Origin: Rhodospirillaceae bacterium
GTDB taxonomy: Bacteria; Pseudomonadota; Alphaproteobacteria; UBA6615
Assembly (NCBI GenBank): GCA_002724635.1
Contig: PBPM01000067.1
Span: 1 to 63,846, forward strand
Length of the DNA: 63,846 nt
Direction of reading: 5' to 3'
Shown: piece after piece, positions 50,124-61,341 of the stretch
How positions within the stretch are numbered: position 1 is the stretch's first letter
Layout: each line of letters starts with the position of its first letter
Made by a program: the position numbers and the translations under genes
The notes under the pieces: generated by a model
What the model was told of the DNA's origin: nothing
What the model saw: only the letters and a program-made list of their open reading frames with translations
Databases searched by the model: none

Positions 50124-51500
50124 GTGAGCGATTACGAATACGACCTGTTTGTCATCGGCGCTGGTTCCGGCGGTGTGCGCGCGGCCCGGTTTTCGGCCGG
50201 TTTCGGTGCGAAAGTCGCGGTAGCCGAGGATCGGTACATGGGGGGCACCTGTGTGAATGTGGGCTGCATCCCCAAGAAGCTGTTCGTCTACGCGGCGCAT
50301 TACCACGAGGATTTCGAGGACGCAGCGGGCTTCGGCTGGACCGTCGGCCCGCGCGCCCACAACTGGCACACGCTGGTGGAGAACAAGGACAAGGAAATCT
50401 CCCGGCTTAACAGCATCTACCAGCGTCTGCTCGAGAGCTCCGGTTGCGATGTCATCGACGGCCGCGCGACCGTCGTCGATGCGCATACAGTCGCGGTCGG
50501 CGACAAGACCTATACCGTCGAGCGAATCCTGATTGCGGCCGGAAGCTGGCCGACTGACCTCTCCTACGAAGGTGGCGAGCATGTCATAACCTCGAACGAG
50601 GCATTCTATCTTGATGAATTTCCACAGAGCGTGGTGATCGAGGGCGGCGGCTACATCGCCGTGGAATTTGCCGGCATCTTTAACGGCCTCGGCGCCGAGG
50701 TGACTCTGGTCTATCGTGGTCCGCTGTTCATGCGCGGCTTCGACGACGAGATCCGTGCCCATCTCGCGGGCGAGATGGAGAAGCAGGGTATCAACCTGAA
50801 ATTTGAGACTACCTTCGAAAGGGTCGAAAAGACCGGTGCCGGCTATCGGGTGTATCTGGCCGACGGCAGCGCTATTGACACCGACTGCGTGATGTCCGCC
50901 ATTGGTCGACGGCCCAAGGTGACTGGGCTCGGGCTCGAGGAGGCCGGGGTCGAGCTCAAGGAGAACGGCGCGGTGGTCGTGGACGACCACTTCCAGACCT
51001 CCGTCCCCTCGATTTACGCGATCGGCGATATCATTGACCGCTTCCAGCTCACGCCTGTGGCGCTGGCCGAGGGCACGGCTTTAGCCAAGACTCTCTACAA
51101 CGACACGCCCACCACGGTGGACTACGAGAACATCGCGACGGCGGTCTTCAGCCAGCCACCCATCGGTACGGTTGGCATGTCCGAGGCCGAGGCACGCGCG
51201 GAATTCGGCGAGGTCATGGTCTTCAAGAGCAGCTTCCGGGCGCTCAAGAACACGATCTCGGGGCGCGAGCAACAGACCCTAATGAAGATGATTGTAGACA
51301 AGAAGTCCGACCGGGTCGTCGGCGTGCATATGATCGGGCCCGATGCAGGCGAGATCATCCAGGGTATTGCCGTCGCGCTTAAGGCGGGCGCCACTAAGGC
51401 GGTGTTCGACTCCACCATCGGTATCCACCCGACGGCGGCCGAGGAGTTCGTGACCATGCGCGAGCCGGTCCCCGAGCCCGTGCCGGAAGCGGCAGAGTAA
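50124..51500 (+). CDS. gor: glutathione-disulfide reductase
   Basis: This 458-residue flavoenzyme is read from GTG 50124, which follows AGAGAGAGACG; an ATG at 50094 is the alternative. FAD-binding GAGSGG is near the N-terminus. The redox disulfide C43-VNVG-C48 is in GGTCVNVGCIPKK. The NADP domain has VIEGGGYIAVEFAGIF and MSAIGRRP, and the C-terminal HPTAAEEFVTM holds the catalytic His-Glu. The CVNVGC motif and length fit glutathione reductase better than dihydrolipoamide dehydrogenase. It is divergent from the TSUP permease pair. Confidence 0.9.
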   Translation: MSDYEYDLFVIGAGSGGVRAARFSAGFGAKVAVAEDRYMGGTCVNVGCIPKKLFVYAAHYHEDFEDAAGFGWTVGPRAHNWHTLVENKDKEISRLNSIYQRLLESSGCDVIDGRATVVDAHTVAVGDKTYTVERILIAAGSWPTDLSYEGGEHVITSNEAFYLDEFPQSVVIEGGGYIAVEFAGIFNGLGAEVTLVYRGPLFMRGFDDEIRAHLAGEMEKQGINLKFETTFERVEKTGAGYRVYLADGSAIDTDCVMSAIGRRPKVTGLGLEEAGVELKENGAVVVDDHFQTSVPSIYAIGDIIDRFQLTPVALAEGTALAKTLYNDTPTTVDYENIATAVFSQPPIGTVGMSEAEARAEFGEVMVFKSSFRALKNTISGREQQTLMKMIVDKKSDRVVGVHMIGPDAGEIIQGIAVALKAGATKAVFDSTIGIHPTAAEEFVTMREPVPEPVPEAAE

Positions 51501-51655
51501 GTTGGGGGGTTCCGTAGCGCGTTGAATTAGTGCGATTTTTACTGGCGTTCGCGGGCTTGAGGGCCTATACGCATGGCCCCGCGCGCGAGCGCGAACTAGA
51601 ATAACGAAAATTGGGCGGACCTGCGCGTTTTCGGGCGCCGGGCCGGATAGCGAAA

Positions 51656-53050
51656 ATGGCGAAAAACTGGCAGCCTGACAGCTGGCGCAGCCGCAAAATC
51701 CTTCAGGTTCCCGAATACGGGGACGCGGAGGCCCTGGCTCGCGTCGAGAACAATCTCCGTAAGCAGCCCCCGTTGGTCTTCGCCGGCGAGGCGCGCGCGC
51801 TGCGCGCCCAGCTGGCCAAGGTGGCCGAGGGACAGGCATTTCTGCTCCAGGGCGGCGATTGTGCGGAAAGCTTCGCCGAATTTCATGCCGACAATATCCG
51901 TGACACCTTCAAAGTGCTCTTGCAGATGGCGGTGGTACTAACCTACGGCGCGGCCTGCCCCGTCGTGAAGGTCGGACGCTTGGCCGGCCAGTTTGCCAAG
52001 CCGCGCTCGTCGGCGACGGAAGAGGTCGACGGCGTCACCCTACCGAGCTATCGCGGCGACATCATCAACGACATGACCTTCAGCCCGGAAACGCGCGAGC
52101 CTGATCCCGAGCGCATGCTCCGCGCCTACAACCAGGCCGCCGCGAGCCTGAACCTGCTGCGCGCCTTCGCCCAGGGCGGCTTCGCGGACCTGAACCAGGT
52201 GCATCGCTGGAACCTGGACTTCGTAAAATCGAGCCCTCAGGGCGCGAAGTTCGAGGAACTCGGCGCGCGCATCGACGAGACGCTAGCCTTCATGGCTGCC
52301 TGCGGGCTGACCAGCGAGAATGTCCCTCAGATGGCGGAGACTGACTTCTACACCAGCCACGAGGCACTACTGCTCGTCTATGAGCAGGCGCTGACGCGTC
52401 AGGACAGCCTGACCGGTAAGTGGTACGACACCTCGGCCCACATGCTGTGGATCGGCGACCGGACGCGCCAGCCCGAGGGCGCTCATGTGGAATATCTGAG
52501 AGGTGTCGAGAACCCGCTGGGGCTCAAATGTGGCCCATCGATCGATATCGACGACCTGCTTCGCCTCACCGATATCCTGAACCCGGACAACGAGTTGGGT
52601 CGGCTGACCCTGATCTGCCGCATGGGCGCGGAAAAGGCTCAGGAGCATCTGCCTGGTCTGGTGCGTGCCGTGGCCAGAGAGGGGAAGAACGTCGTCTGGT
52701 CCTGCGACCCCATGCACGGTAACACGGTCTCATCGTCGACCGGTTACAAGACCCGGGCCTTCGACGCCATCCTGTCGGAGGTGGATACCTTCTTCGACGT
52801 GCACCGCGGGGAGGGGACCCATGCCGGCGGCGTGCATTTCGAGATGACCGGCCAGGACGTGACCGAGTGCATCGGTGGCGCTCAGGCGATCACCGAGGAA
52901 GGCCTCAGCGACCGATATCACACTCATTGCGACCCGCGTCTCAACGCTAGCCAGTCGATCGAGCTGGCCTTCCAGATTGCCGAGCGGCTGAAACGCCAGC
53001 GCGATCTGGTCACGGCCGAGAATGCAGAGCGCCTGGCGGCCGCCGGCTGA
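51656..53050 (+). CDS. class II 3-deoxy-7-phosphoheptulonate synthase
   Basis: This 464-residue enzyme catalyses the first step of the shikimate pathway from phosphoenolpyruvate and erythrose-4-phosphate. It is the plant/mycobacterial-like type II form (start ATG 51656, [14 protein letters not shown]). The metal ligand Cys69 is in [47 protein letters not shown] and [12 protein letters not shown] follow, with the later metal ligands in [18 protein letters not shown]. The gene stands alone. A hairpin just after the stop could be its terminator. Confidence 0.93.
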   Translation: MAKNWQPDSWRSRKILQVPEYGDAEALARVENNLRKQPPLVFAGEARALRAQLAKVAEGQAFLLQGGDCAESFAEFHADNIRDTFKVLLQMAVVLTYGAACPVVKVGRLAGQFAKPRSSATEEVDGVTLPSYRGDIINDMTFSPETREPDPERMLRAYNQAAASLNLLRAFAQGGFADLNQVHRWNLDFVKSSPQGAKFEELGARIDETLAFMAACGLTSENVPQMAETDFYTSHEALLLVYEQALTRQDSLTGKWYDTSAHMLWIGDRTRQPEGAHVEYLRGVENPLGLKCGPSIDIDDLLRLTDILNPDNELGRLTLICRMGAEKAQEHLPGLVRAVAREGKNVVWSCDPMHGNTVSSSTGYKTRAFDAILSEVDTFFDVHRGEGTHAGGVHFEMTGQDVTECIGGAQAITEEGLSDRYHTHCDPRLNASQSIELAFQIAERLKRQRDLVTAENAERLAAAG

Positions 53051-53053
53051 GCA

Positions 53054-53080
53054 AAGATCCGGTCTTGATACCGGACTTTC
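53054..53080 (+). terminator. candidate intrinsic terminator after DAHP synthase
   Basis: TCCGGT and ACCGGA form a perfect 6-bp stem over a 6-base loop, extended by AAAG/CTTT with one bulge. Only a short U-run follows (CTTTCCC), so termination strength is uncertain. Confidence 0.4.
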
Positions 53081-53129
53081 CCATTAGCGTGACACGCGCC
53101 AAACTGCATCTCTGATAGGTGGGGACGAT

Positions 53130-54317
53130 ATGGGCACCGTGAAATCGAGCGACCCGAAGGCCGCGAACGCCGAGGTGGCGAAGTCGCCGGAAGCCGAATC
53201 GCATCCGCGCGTCGACGAGATATCGGCGCTGACCGATACCTATTTCAACAAGACCCGAGCGATCGTCGGCAAGTTTGGCGACACGAAGGTCACCTATGCG
53301 GTCTTCATGCGCCGCCCGGTTATCTCCGCGCCGCGCCTCGCGCTCGACTGGCTCAAGGCCGTCGCGGCTGCGCGGGGCGCCAGCTTCGACATCGACCTGC
53401 GCTTCGACGAGGGGCGCTGGGTTGGCGCGGGTGAGCCGATGATGTACATCTCAGGCCCGTTCCACGACTTGGTTGACCTCGAGACCCTCTACCTGCAGAA
53501 GATCGGCGCGGCCTGCGTCGCTGCCTATAATGCGGCGGCCATGTGTGTCGACCTGCCCAACGTCGCCTTCATGGCCTTCGATGCGCGCCACTGCACCGGC
53601 CCAGACATGGCGGAGATGATGGCCTATGCCGCCTCGGTTGGGTCGGCGCGCGCGCGGCGTAAGGTGGGCGCGATCGGCTTTGTTGGCAACGCCACCGATG
53701 CGACCGCGCATTTCTTCGATCAGCAATGCGGGCTCGGCACTATGCCCCACGCGCTGATCGGGTATGCCGGTTCGACCGTGCGCGCCGCCGAGATGTTCCA
53801 GGAGACTCACCCGGAGGAGCCGCTGACCGTGCTGGTCGACTATTTCGGCCGCGAGGTCTCCGACAGCCTCGAGGTCTGCCGCCGTTTCCCGGACCTCGTT
53901 AAGGAGGGCAAGCTGTCGGTCCGCCTCGACACGCCGGGTGGCCGATATATCGAGGGGATCGATCCGTCGGAGAGCTACGCGGTTCTCGAGCGCCACGCAC
54001 CCGACGCGATCCGCGGCTACCGCACCGAGGGCGAGCTACGCCACCTGATTGGCGGCGGCGTGTCGGCGGCGGCCATCTGGCATCTGCGCGAACGCCTCGA
54101 CGCGGGCGGGTTCGAGGGCGCGAAGATCGTCGCCTCGTCCGGCTTCGGCCCGGAGAAGTGCAAAGTGATGGCTGCGGCTGACGTGCCGATCGACGCCATC
54201 GGCACCGGCTCCTTCCTGCCCAACGACTGGCAGGAGACCTACGCCACGTCTGACATCGTCGAGTATGGCGGTACCAAGCGCGTGAAGGTCGGCCGCGAGT
54301 TTCTGCTGCGTCGCTAG
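53130..54317 (+). CDS. nicotinate phosphoribosyltransferase family enzyme
   Basis: This 395-residue protein is of the NAPRTase fold, making nicotinate mononucleotide from nicotinate and PRPP in the Preiss-Handler route. The N-terminal region holds LTDTYFNKTRAIV. The core has FMAFDARHCTG, VGFVGNATDATAHF-like and GLGTMPHALIG motifs (the latter with the conserved His), VLVDYFG, and the PRPP/phosphate loop near IVASSGFGPEKC and IGTGSF. It starts at ATG 53130. A small membrane gene begins 2 bases after its stop, and NAD synthetase follows, so the three form a natural NAD-salvage cluster. Confidence 0.85.
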   Translation: MGTVKSSDPKAANAEVAKSPEAESHPRVDEISALTDTYFNKTRAIVGKFGDTKVTYAVFMRRPVISAPRLALDWLKAVAAARGASFDIDLRFDEGRWVGAGEPMMYISGPFHDLVDLETLYLQKIGAACVAAYNAAAMCVDLPNVAFMAFDARHCTGPDMAEMMAYAASVGSARARRKVGAIGFVGNATDATAHFFDQQCGLGTMPHALIGYAGSTVRAAEMFQETHPEEPLTVLVDYFGREVSDSLEVCRRFPDLVKEGKLSVRLDTPGGRYIEGIDPSESYAVLERHAPDAIRGYRTEGELRHLIGGGVSAAAIWHLRERLDAGGFEGAKIVASSGFGPEKCKVMAAADVPIDAIGTGSFLPNDWQETYATSDIVEYGGTKRVKVGREFLLRR

Positions 54318-54319
54318 TT

Positions 54320-54640
54320 ATGGACGCGTCTGCGAACTGGCTCGGCTTCATCGCGAACGTTGCCGCGATCTGGACGGCGGTCGTCGCCTTCGTCGGATCG
54401 GTTTTTTACATTCTTGAGCGGTGCGGCAAGCAGCGGCGGCTCGAGGCCTATCTGAAGACGGAATGCGACGCCGGCACGGACAAGGGCCAGCGCGCGATCC
54501 TGCATTGCGTCGCCGAGGTCGGCGCGGCCCAGGACGAGATTCTCCAGGTGATTTTCCGACGCCGGCATATCGGCCGCGTGCTGACCTCTGGCAAGCGCGA
54601 TGACATGGCCAACGACATCCCCCCGGAATATGGCGACTGA
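54320..54640 (+). CDS. small single-span membrane protein in the NAD-salvage cluster
   Basis: This 106-residue protein has one N-terminal membrane helix (WLGFIANVAAIWTAVVAFVG) and a cytosolic helical domain with three cysteines and a polar C-terminus. It starts 2 bases after the nicotinate phosphoribosyltransferase stop and ends 78 bases before the NAD synthetase start. That strongly suggests it is expressed with them. No family is recognised. The C-terminal part (KGQRAILHCVAEVGAAQDEILQ) looks like a short winged-helix-type segment, but this is weak. Confidence 0.65.
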   Translation: MDASANWLGFIANVAAIWTAVVAFVGSVFYILERCGKQRRLEAYLKTECDAGTDKGQRAILHCVAEVGAAQDEILQVIFRRRHIGRVLTSGKRDDMANDIPPEYGD

Positions 54641-54718
54641 TCCCGTTTCATGCGCGTTGACACCCTGCGGCGTGGTGCCTACCGTCCGCCGCGTTCCACC
54701 CCGGCCCGGTTTCCGACT

Positions 54719-56383
54719 ATGACCGACAGTCTGAAAATCACCCTCGCACAGCTGAACCCTGTTGTCGGCGACATCGACGGCAACATCGCGAAGATCAAGG
54801 CCGCACGCCTGGCGGGTGCCGTTGCCGGCGCCCATCTGGTTATTGGCACCGAGCTGTGCGTCACCGGTTATCCGCCCGAAGATCTGATCCTCAAGAGCGC
54901 CTTTGTGCGCGCGTCGATGGACTCAGTCGGGGCGCTGGCAACTGAAACCGCCGACGGAGGGCCGGGCTTGGTCGTCGGGTCACCTTGGTTCGACGAAGAT
55001 GGCAACCGCTACAACGCGGCCGTCGTACTCGACGAAGGCAAGGTCCAGACGGTCCGCTACAAGTGGGATCTGCCGAACTATGGCGTTTTCGACGAGAAGC
55101 GCATCTTCAAGGCTGGCGAGCTACCGGGCCCGGTGAATTTCCGTGGCGTGCGCCTAGGCCTCGCAATCTGCGAGGACATGTGGACGCCCGATGTTTGTGA
55201 GACCCTCATGGAGTCCGGTGCAGAAATTCTTATCATCATCAACGGCAGCCCCTATGAGCGCGATAAGGTCGACGTGCGCATGAACTATGCCGTCGCGCGA
55301 GCCACCGAGACCGAGCTACCGCTGATATATGTGAACCAGGTGGGTGGCCAAGACGAGCTGGTCTTCGACGGCGGCTCCTTCGTGCTCGGGGCCGACCGGC
55401 GAATGGTTGCAGCGGCGAAGCAGTTCGGGGAAGACTTGGTGCTCACGGAATGGGTGCGCGGAACCGACGGCTGGGCCTGTGCATCCGATGATGTGGCCGA
55501 ATGGATCGAGGGCAGCGAGCGTCTCTATCAGGCGATGGTGCTGGGCCTGCGTGACTATGTAAACAAGAACGGTTTCCCCGGTGTCGTGCTCGGGCTGTCG
55601 GGCGGCATCGATTCCGGCATCACCGCGGTCGTCGCTGTGGATGCACTGGGGCGCGATCGGGTGCATTGCGTCATGATGCCGTCGCCTTACACCAGCGAGG
55701 ACAGCCTCGCGGATGCACGCGAACTCGCCGACCGGCTCGATGTGCGCTACGACACGGTCGGTATCGGCCCGGCCATGTCCGCCTTCGACGAGATGCTGAC
55801 GGAAGGGTTCGGCCAACCCGCCGCGGGGATCACGGCCGAAAACATCCAGAGCCGGGCGCGTGGCCTGACCCTCATGGCAATCTCGAATACCACCGGTGCG
55901 ATGCTGGTTACCACGGGAAATAAGTCTGAGATGTCGGTAGGTTACGCCACGATCTATGGCGACATGGCGGGCGGCTACTCGGTGATCAAAGACGTCTACA
56001 AGACCGATGTGTTCAAGCTTTGCCACTGGCGAAACGCGAATTATCCCGAGGGCGTGCTGGGCCCGGCCGGGGACGTTATTCCCGAGCGGATGATCACCAA
56101 GCCGCCCTCCGCGGAGCTGCGTCCTGACCAGAAGGACGAGGATTCGCTACCGCCCTACGAGGTGCTCGACGCCATTCTGCACGGCCTGATCGAAGAGGAT
56201 CTCGGCGGCTCAGATTTGGAGGCCCGGGGTTTCGAGCCGGCTACCGTGCAGCGCATCTGGCGGCTGCTCGAGAGCTCGGAGTACAAGCGTCGCCAGGCGC
56301 CGCCGGGGGTGAAGCTCACCAGCCGCTCCTTCGGTCGCGATCGCCGCTATCCCATCACCAATGCGTTCCGGGGCAAGGCGTAG
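54719..56383 (+). CDS. nadE: glutamine-dependent NAD+ synthetase
   Basis: This 554-residue two-domain enzyme performs the last step of NAD synthesis. The N-terminal nitrilase-type glutaminase domain has Glu45 (IGTELCVTGYPPEDL), a Lys in YKWDLPNYGVF and the Cys in LAICEDMW. The C-terminal synthetase domain has the ATP-PPi loop GLSGGIDSGITA, then TTGNKSEMSVGYATIYGDM. ATG 54719 is the first sensible start; earlier in-frame codons lie in proline/arginine-rich noise. The long, glutamine-using form and its nearness to the nicotinate enzyme support the assignment. Confidence 0.94.
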   Translation: MTDSLKITLAQLNPVVGDIDGNIAKIKAARLAGAVAGAHLVIGTELCVTGYPPEDLILKSAFVRASMDSVGALATETADGGPGLVVGSPWFDEDGNRYNAAVVLDEGKVQTVRYKWDLPNYGVFDEKRIFKAGELPGPVNFRGVRLGLAICEDMWTPDVCETLMESGAEILIIINGSPYERDKVDVRMNYAVARATETELPLIYVNQVGGQDELVFDGGSFVLGADRRMVAAAKQFGEDLVLTEWVRGTDGWACASDDVAEWIEGSERLYQAMVLGLRDYVNKNGFPGVVLGLSGGIDSGITAVVAVDALGRDRVHCVMMPSPYTSEDSLADARELADRLDVRYDTVGIGPAMSAFDEMLTEGFGQPAAGITAENIQSRARGLTLMAISNTTGAMLVTTGNKSEMSVGYATIYGDMAGGYSVIKDVYKTDVFKLCHWRNANYPEGVLGPAGDVIPERMITKPPSAELRPDQKDEDSLPPYEVLDAILHGLIEEDLGGSDLEARGFEPATVQRIWRLLESSEYKRRQAPPGVKLTSRSFGRDRRYPITNAFRGKA

Positions 56384-56415
56384 GGCGGCGCGCGGCGTAG
56401 TACTCGCATCCCGCC

Positions 56416-56446
56416 ATACGCGAACTCGATCCGCGTATCTCTTGCC
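56416..56446. repeat. dispersed palindromic repeat, copy B
   Basis: Arms ACGCG and CGCGT around AACTCGATC, followed by ATCTCTTGCC, match the core of the element at 11992-12020. Both sit in intergenic DNA, which supports a small repeat family. Confidence 0.5.
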
Positions 56447-56458
56447 AGTTCGTCGTGT

Positions 56459-56484
56459 GATGCCCGGGTCAAGCCCGGGCATGA
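56459..56484. repeat. GC-rich dispersed palindrome (TGCCCGGG type)
   Basis: TGCCCGGG and CCCGGGCA flank a short TCAAG loop. On the reverse strand it reads as the frequently seen alphaproteobacterial repeat that translates to 'VMPGLDPGI'. It is a common intergenic palindrome and a possible terminator of nadE. Confidence 0.65.
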
Positions 56485-56689
56485 CGTAATTTAGAATTAT
56501 GAGTTCAATCGCCAAGTCTCTGAATTGCTTTGCTTTCTAAGGCGGGCTATACAGCCCCCGTAATGATCATTCGTTCCCATAGATGTTGCTGCCCCGCCCC
56601 TCGCGGGATTAGGCGAATTACCGCCTGATAGGTTCTGTCCGCGCCCGGATATCCCGCGCGCAAACCACATCCATTTCTGGGAACACAAG

Positions 56690-58078
<1,389 letters not shown>

Positions 58079-58081
58079 GTT

Positions 58082-59671
58082 ATGGCCGAACGCATCCATA
58101 TCTTCGACACGACCCTGCGCGACGGCGCCCAGACCCGCGGCGTCGACTTCTCCCTCGACGACAAGCGTGCGATCGCCCGAGTACTAGACGAGATCGGCAT
58201 CGACTATGTGGAGGGCGGCTGGCCCGGCGCTAACCCGGTAGACGACGCCTTTTTTGCCACATCACCGGGCCTGAAGAACGCGCGCTTCACCGCCTTCGGC
58301 ATGACGCGGCGGCCCGAGCACAGCGCGGCCAACGATCCCGGGATCAACGGTCTGATCTCCACGGCGGCCGACAGCGTCTGCATGGTCGGCAAAACTTGGG
58401 ACTTCCATGTCGACCTCGCGCTCGGCATCCCGCGTGACGATAATGTCGCTATGATTCGCGAGAGCGTTGCTTATGCCGCTACGCGCAAGGACGAGGTGCT
58501 GTTTGACGCCGAACATTTCTTTGATGGCTTCAAGGCGAACCCCAACTATGCCCTGTCGTGCATCATGGCTGCCCACGACGCCGGTGCGCGCTGGGTCGTC
58601 CTATGTGACACCAACGGTGGAACTCTGCCACACGAGGTCCCCCGAATCGTCTCGCAGGTGCTCGAACACATCCCCGGTACCCATGTGGGCATCCATACCC
58701 ATAACGATACTGGCAACGCGGTCGCCAATACGCTCGCAGCGGTCGAGGCCGGGGTGCGCCACGTTCAGGGCACCCTCAACGGCCTTGGCGAGCGCTGCGG
58801 GAACGCCAATCTGATCACGGTGCTGCCGAACCTACTGCTCAAGTATGACGGCACCTACGAGACCGGGCTCGACGATGACGGACTGAAACGGTTGACCCAT
58901 GTCTCGCGGCTACTCGACGAATTGCTGAACCGGGCGCCCGACCGCACCGCGCCCTATGTCGGCGAGGCGGCCTTTACCCATAAGGGTGGCCTGCATGTCT
59001 CGGCGGTTCAGAAGGACCCGACGACCTATGAGCATTTGGATCCAGAAAGCGTCGGCAATGCCCGTCACATCGTCGTATCGGATCAGGCCGGGCGCTCCAA
59101 CATCCTGTCGCGCCTGACCGACGCGGGCATCGAGGTCGACAGCAAAGATGCGCGAATTTCCCGTCTGGTCGAGGATGTGAAGGCACGCGAGTTCGCGGGC
59201 TACGCCTATGACGGGGCCGAGGCGAGCTTCGAGCTGCTGGCGCGGCGTGCGCTGGGCGAGGTGCCGGAATTTTACCGTGTCGAGAGCTTCCGCTCTGAGG
59301 TCGAGCGACGCTTTAATGCAAAAGGTGACGTGACCACTATCAGCCAGGCGGTCGTAAAGATGCAGGTGGGCGAGAACCATTCGATGCAGGTGGCCGAGGG
59401 TAACGGCCCGGTAAATGCGCTCGATGATGCGATGCGCAAGGCACTACTGCCGGCCTATCCCGAGCTTGAGGCGATGCGGCTTGTGGACTTCAAGGTCCGC
59501 ATTTTGACCCCGCAACAGGCGACGGCTGCTGTGACCCGTGTGATGATAGAGTCCAGCGACAAGACCGGCTTGCGCTGGGGCACGGTCGGTATCTCGCCGA
59601 ACATCATCGATGCCGCCTACGAGGCCCTCGATGACGCGATCGTCTATAAGCTCCTTCATGGCTGGCACTGA
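58082..59671 (+). CDS. cimA: citramalate synthase (isopropylmalate synthase family)
   Basis: This 529-residue protein has the HMGL-like TIM barrel (FDTTLRDGAQTRGVDFS, YVEGGWPGANPVD, HTHNDTGNAVANTLAA, GTLNGLGERCGNANL). The C-terminal LeuA regulatory dimer domain (about 395-520) holds VEVRRF-like and GPVNALDDAMRKAL segments. The GGWPGANPVD sequence marks the CimA group, which condenses pyruvate and acetyl-CoA to (R)-citramalate for isoleucine synthesis by a threonine-independent route. It overlaps the downstream methyltransferase by 14 bases. Confidence 0.9.
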   Translation: MAERIHIFDTTLRDGAQTRGVDFSLDDKRAIARVLDEIGIDYVEGGWPGANPVDDAFFATSPGLKNARFTAFGMTRRPEHSAANDPGINGLISTAADSVCMVGKTWDFHVDLALGIPRDDNVAMIRESVAYAATRKDEVLFDAEHFFDGFKANPNYALSCIMAAHDAGARWVVLCDTNGGTLPHEVPRIVSQVLEHIPGTHVGIHTHNDTGNAVANTLAAVEAGVRHVQGTLNGLGERCGNANLITVLPNLLLKYDGTYETGLDDDGLKRLTHVSRLLDELLNRAPDRTAPYVGEAAFTHKGGLHVSAVQKDPTTYEHLDPESVGNARHIVVSDQAGRSNILSRLTDAGIEVDSKDARISRLVEDVKAREFAGYAYDGAEASFELLARRALGEVPEFYRVESFRSEVERRFNAKGDVTTISQAVVKMQVGENHSMQVAEGNGPVNALDDAMRKALLPAYPELEAMRLVDFKVRILTPQQATAAVTRVMIESSDKTGLRWGTVGISPNIIDAAYEALDDAIVYKLLHGWH

Positions 59672-60458
59672 CCGTACCCGGACGCCGGTCCTCGGCGGAC
59701 CGCGGGTAATTCTCGTCGAGCCGCAGCTGAGCGAGAATGTGGGCGCTGTGGCGCGCGCGATGCTTAACTGCGGCCTCGACCGCATGTCTCTAGTCAATCC
59801 GCGCGACGGCTGGCCCAACGACAAGGCGCTGGCGATGGCCTCGGGCGCGACCGCGGTCCTCGATACGATCGAGGTTTTCGCTACGCCAGAGGAGGCGGTC
59901 GCCGACATCACAAATCTCTACGCCACTACCGCGCGGCCACGCGAGTTGACCGTGCGGGTGATGACCCCGCGCGAGGCGGCAGCCGATATGCGGGCCGCGG
60001 TGGCGCGAGGCGAGGAGATCGGGGTTCTATTCGGACCTGAGCGCTCTGGCTTAACCAACGATCATGTCGCGTTGGCCGACACGGTGATCTCGGTGCCGCT
60101 GAACCCGGCCTACACCTCGCTCAACCTAGCCCAAGCGGTACTGCTGGTAGCCTATGAGTGGTTCACGTCCGGCGACACGACGCCGCCCGATACGCTTTCG
60201 ATGTCGGGGACCCGCATGGCCGAAAAACAAGAGCTGATGGACCTGTTCGATCGGCTCGAGACCGAGCTCGACGGCGGCGGATTCTTCCGGGCCCCCGACT
60301 TGCGTCCTTCGGTCATGCGGAACCTGATGTCGATGCTGCAGCGCGCCCGCCTCACCGACCAAGAGGTGAGGACGTTCCATGGTATGATTAGCGCGCTGTC
60401 CCGCAGCTGGCAAAATACGCAAAACGCAAAGCGTCGCCGGGGCGAGCTGGACGACTGA
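59658..60458 (+). CDS. TrmJ-like RNA 2'-O-methyltransferase (SpoU/TrmH superfamily)
   Basis: This 266-residue protein starts at ATG 59658, inside the last codons of cimA, implying translational coupling. Motif 1 is LVEPQLSENVGAVARAM with Asn, motif 2 is IGVLFGPERSGLTND, and motif 3 is ISVPLNPAYTSLNLAQAV, which forms the SAM-binding trefoil knot. A C-terminal helical extension of about 90 residues (EKQELMDLFDRLETEL..RRGELDD) is typical of TrmJ, which methylates position 32 of tRNAs. The exact target is inferred from the family. Confidence 0.87.
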   Translation: MAGTDRTRTPVLGGPRVILVEPQLSENVGAVARAMLNCGLDRMSLVNPRDGWPNDKALAMASGATAVLDTIEVFATPEEAVADITNLYATTARPRELTVRVMTPREAAADMRAAVARGEEIGVLFGPERSGLTNDHVALADTVISVPLNPAYTSLNLAQAVLLVAYEWFTSGDTTPPDTLSMSGTRMAEKQELMDLFDRLETELDGGGFFRAPDLRPSVMRNLMSMLQRARLTDQEVRTFHGMISALSRSWQNTQNAKRRRGELDD

Positions 60459-60462
60459 CGCA

Positions 60463-61341
60463 TCAGGCCCTCGCCATGCGTAGCGCGATTGCAAAGTGGA
60501 TCGCCAGCGTCCCGATGATTACTGTGCCGCCGATAAGCGAGAGCGGCGACGGCGTCTGGGAGATGAACCACCAGGCCCAGATCGGTCCCAGGACTGCCTC
60601 CAGCAGCATGATCAGGCTAACTTCCGGTGCCGGCAGGTGGCGGGGCCCGAGCATAATCATGAAGAAGGAAATCGGCAGCACCACGAACCCGAGAAGGGCC
60701 AGCCAGAGCGCGTCGAGTGCCGCGATCGCGATCGTCGGTGCGACGATTAGCGCCAGCGCTGCGACCAAATAGCCGCTGAGTGCCATCGCTGGGCCCGGGT
60801 CCTCGATCTGAGCATGACTGAGAATGACGACCATGCCGGCCCAGATGAGCGCTGTTGCAATGGCCGCGAGGTTACCCGCAAGGTCGCCCCGGCCGAGCCC
60901 TTCGGCGAAGATCATTCCCATCGCGGCGATTGAGATTAGGATCGTCAAGACTGTGCGGGCTGGTACCAGTTCGCCCAGAAAAATCCGTGCGAAGATCGCC
61001 GCGAACAGCGGTGCGCAGGCGACGATGAACAGCGTGTTCGCCACGCTGGTCAGGGTGATGGCGGTGACCCAGCCGACGGATGAGGCCGCAAACAGGACCG
61101 CCACGGCCAACTGCGGTCCCTGGCGCAGCAATCCGGTAATCTGCCGCAGGTCGCCGCGATAACGCACCAGCAGGAACGCGGTCATCGCGATGCCCAGCAG
61201 GAGCCCACGCCAGAACAGCGACGTGCGAATGTCCGCGTCGACGAGGGAGGTGATCAGTCCGTCGGGCGAGAGAATCACTACGCCGCCGGCGGTAATGCCT
61301 ATACCCTTGAGATGATTGCCGGAACGGGAGCTGGACGCCAT
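60463..61341 (-). CDS. EamA-family (DMT) transporter
   Basis: This 292-residue inner-membrane protein has about ten hydrophobic helices arranged as two EamA repeats. The first begins KGIGITAGGVVILSPDGLITSL, and the second holds LIWAGMVVILSHAQIEDPGPA. The repeat-2 signature (LGPRHLPAPEVSLIMLLEAVLGPIWAWWF) is well preserved. It starts at ATG 61341; the frame further upstream covers the promoter region and is not credible. Substrates of this superfamily range from amino acids to nucleotide sugars, and nothing specific can be said. It is divergent from rpsD. Confidence 0.87.
   Translation of the reverse strand: MASSSRSGNHLKGIGITAGGVVILSPDGLITSLVDADIRTSLFWRGLLLGIAMTAFLLVRYRGDLRQITGLLRQGPQLAVAVLFAASSVGWVTAITLTSVANTLFIVACAPLFAAIFARIFLGELVPARTVLTILISIAAMGMIFAEGLGRGDLAGNLAAIATALIWAGMVVILSHAQIEDPGPAMALSGYLVAALALIVAPTIAIAALDALWLALLGFVVLPISFFMIMLGPRHLPAPEVSLIMLLEAVLGPIWAWWFISQTPSPLSLIGGTVIIGTLAIHFAIALRMARA

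Larger units (their letters stand above)
56384..56689. other. intergenic interval with two palindromic repeats
   Basis: This stretch between nadE and cysS holds no supported gene. The left half contains two dispersed palindromes listed separately, one or both of which may serve as a terminator for nadE. The right half is the cysS leader. I see no T-box or other riboswitch. Confidence 0.6.

Noticed and set aside
56210-56515. Minus-strand frame with a 'VMPGLDPGI' peptide
   Set aside because: This peptide is the translation of the common GC-rich palindrome at 56459-56484, overlapping the end of nadE, and not a gene.
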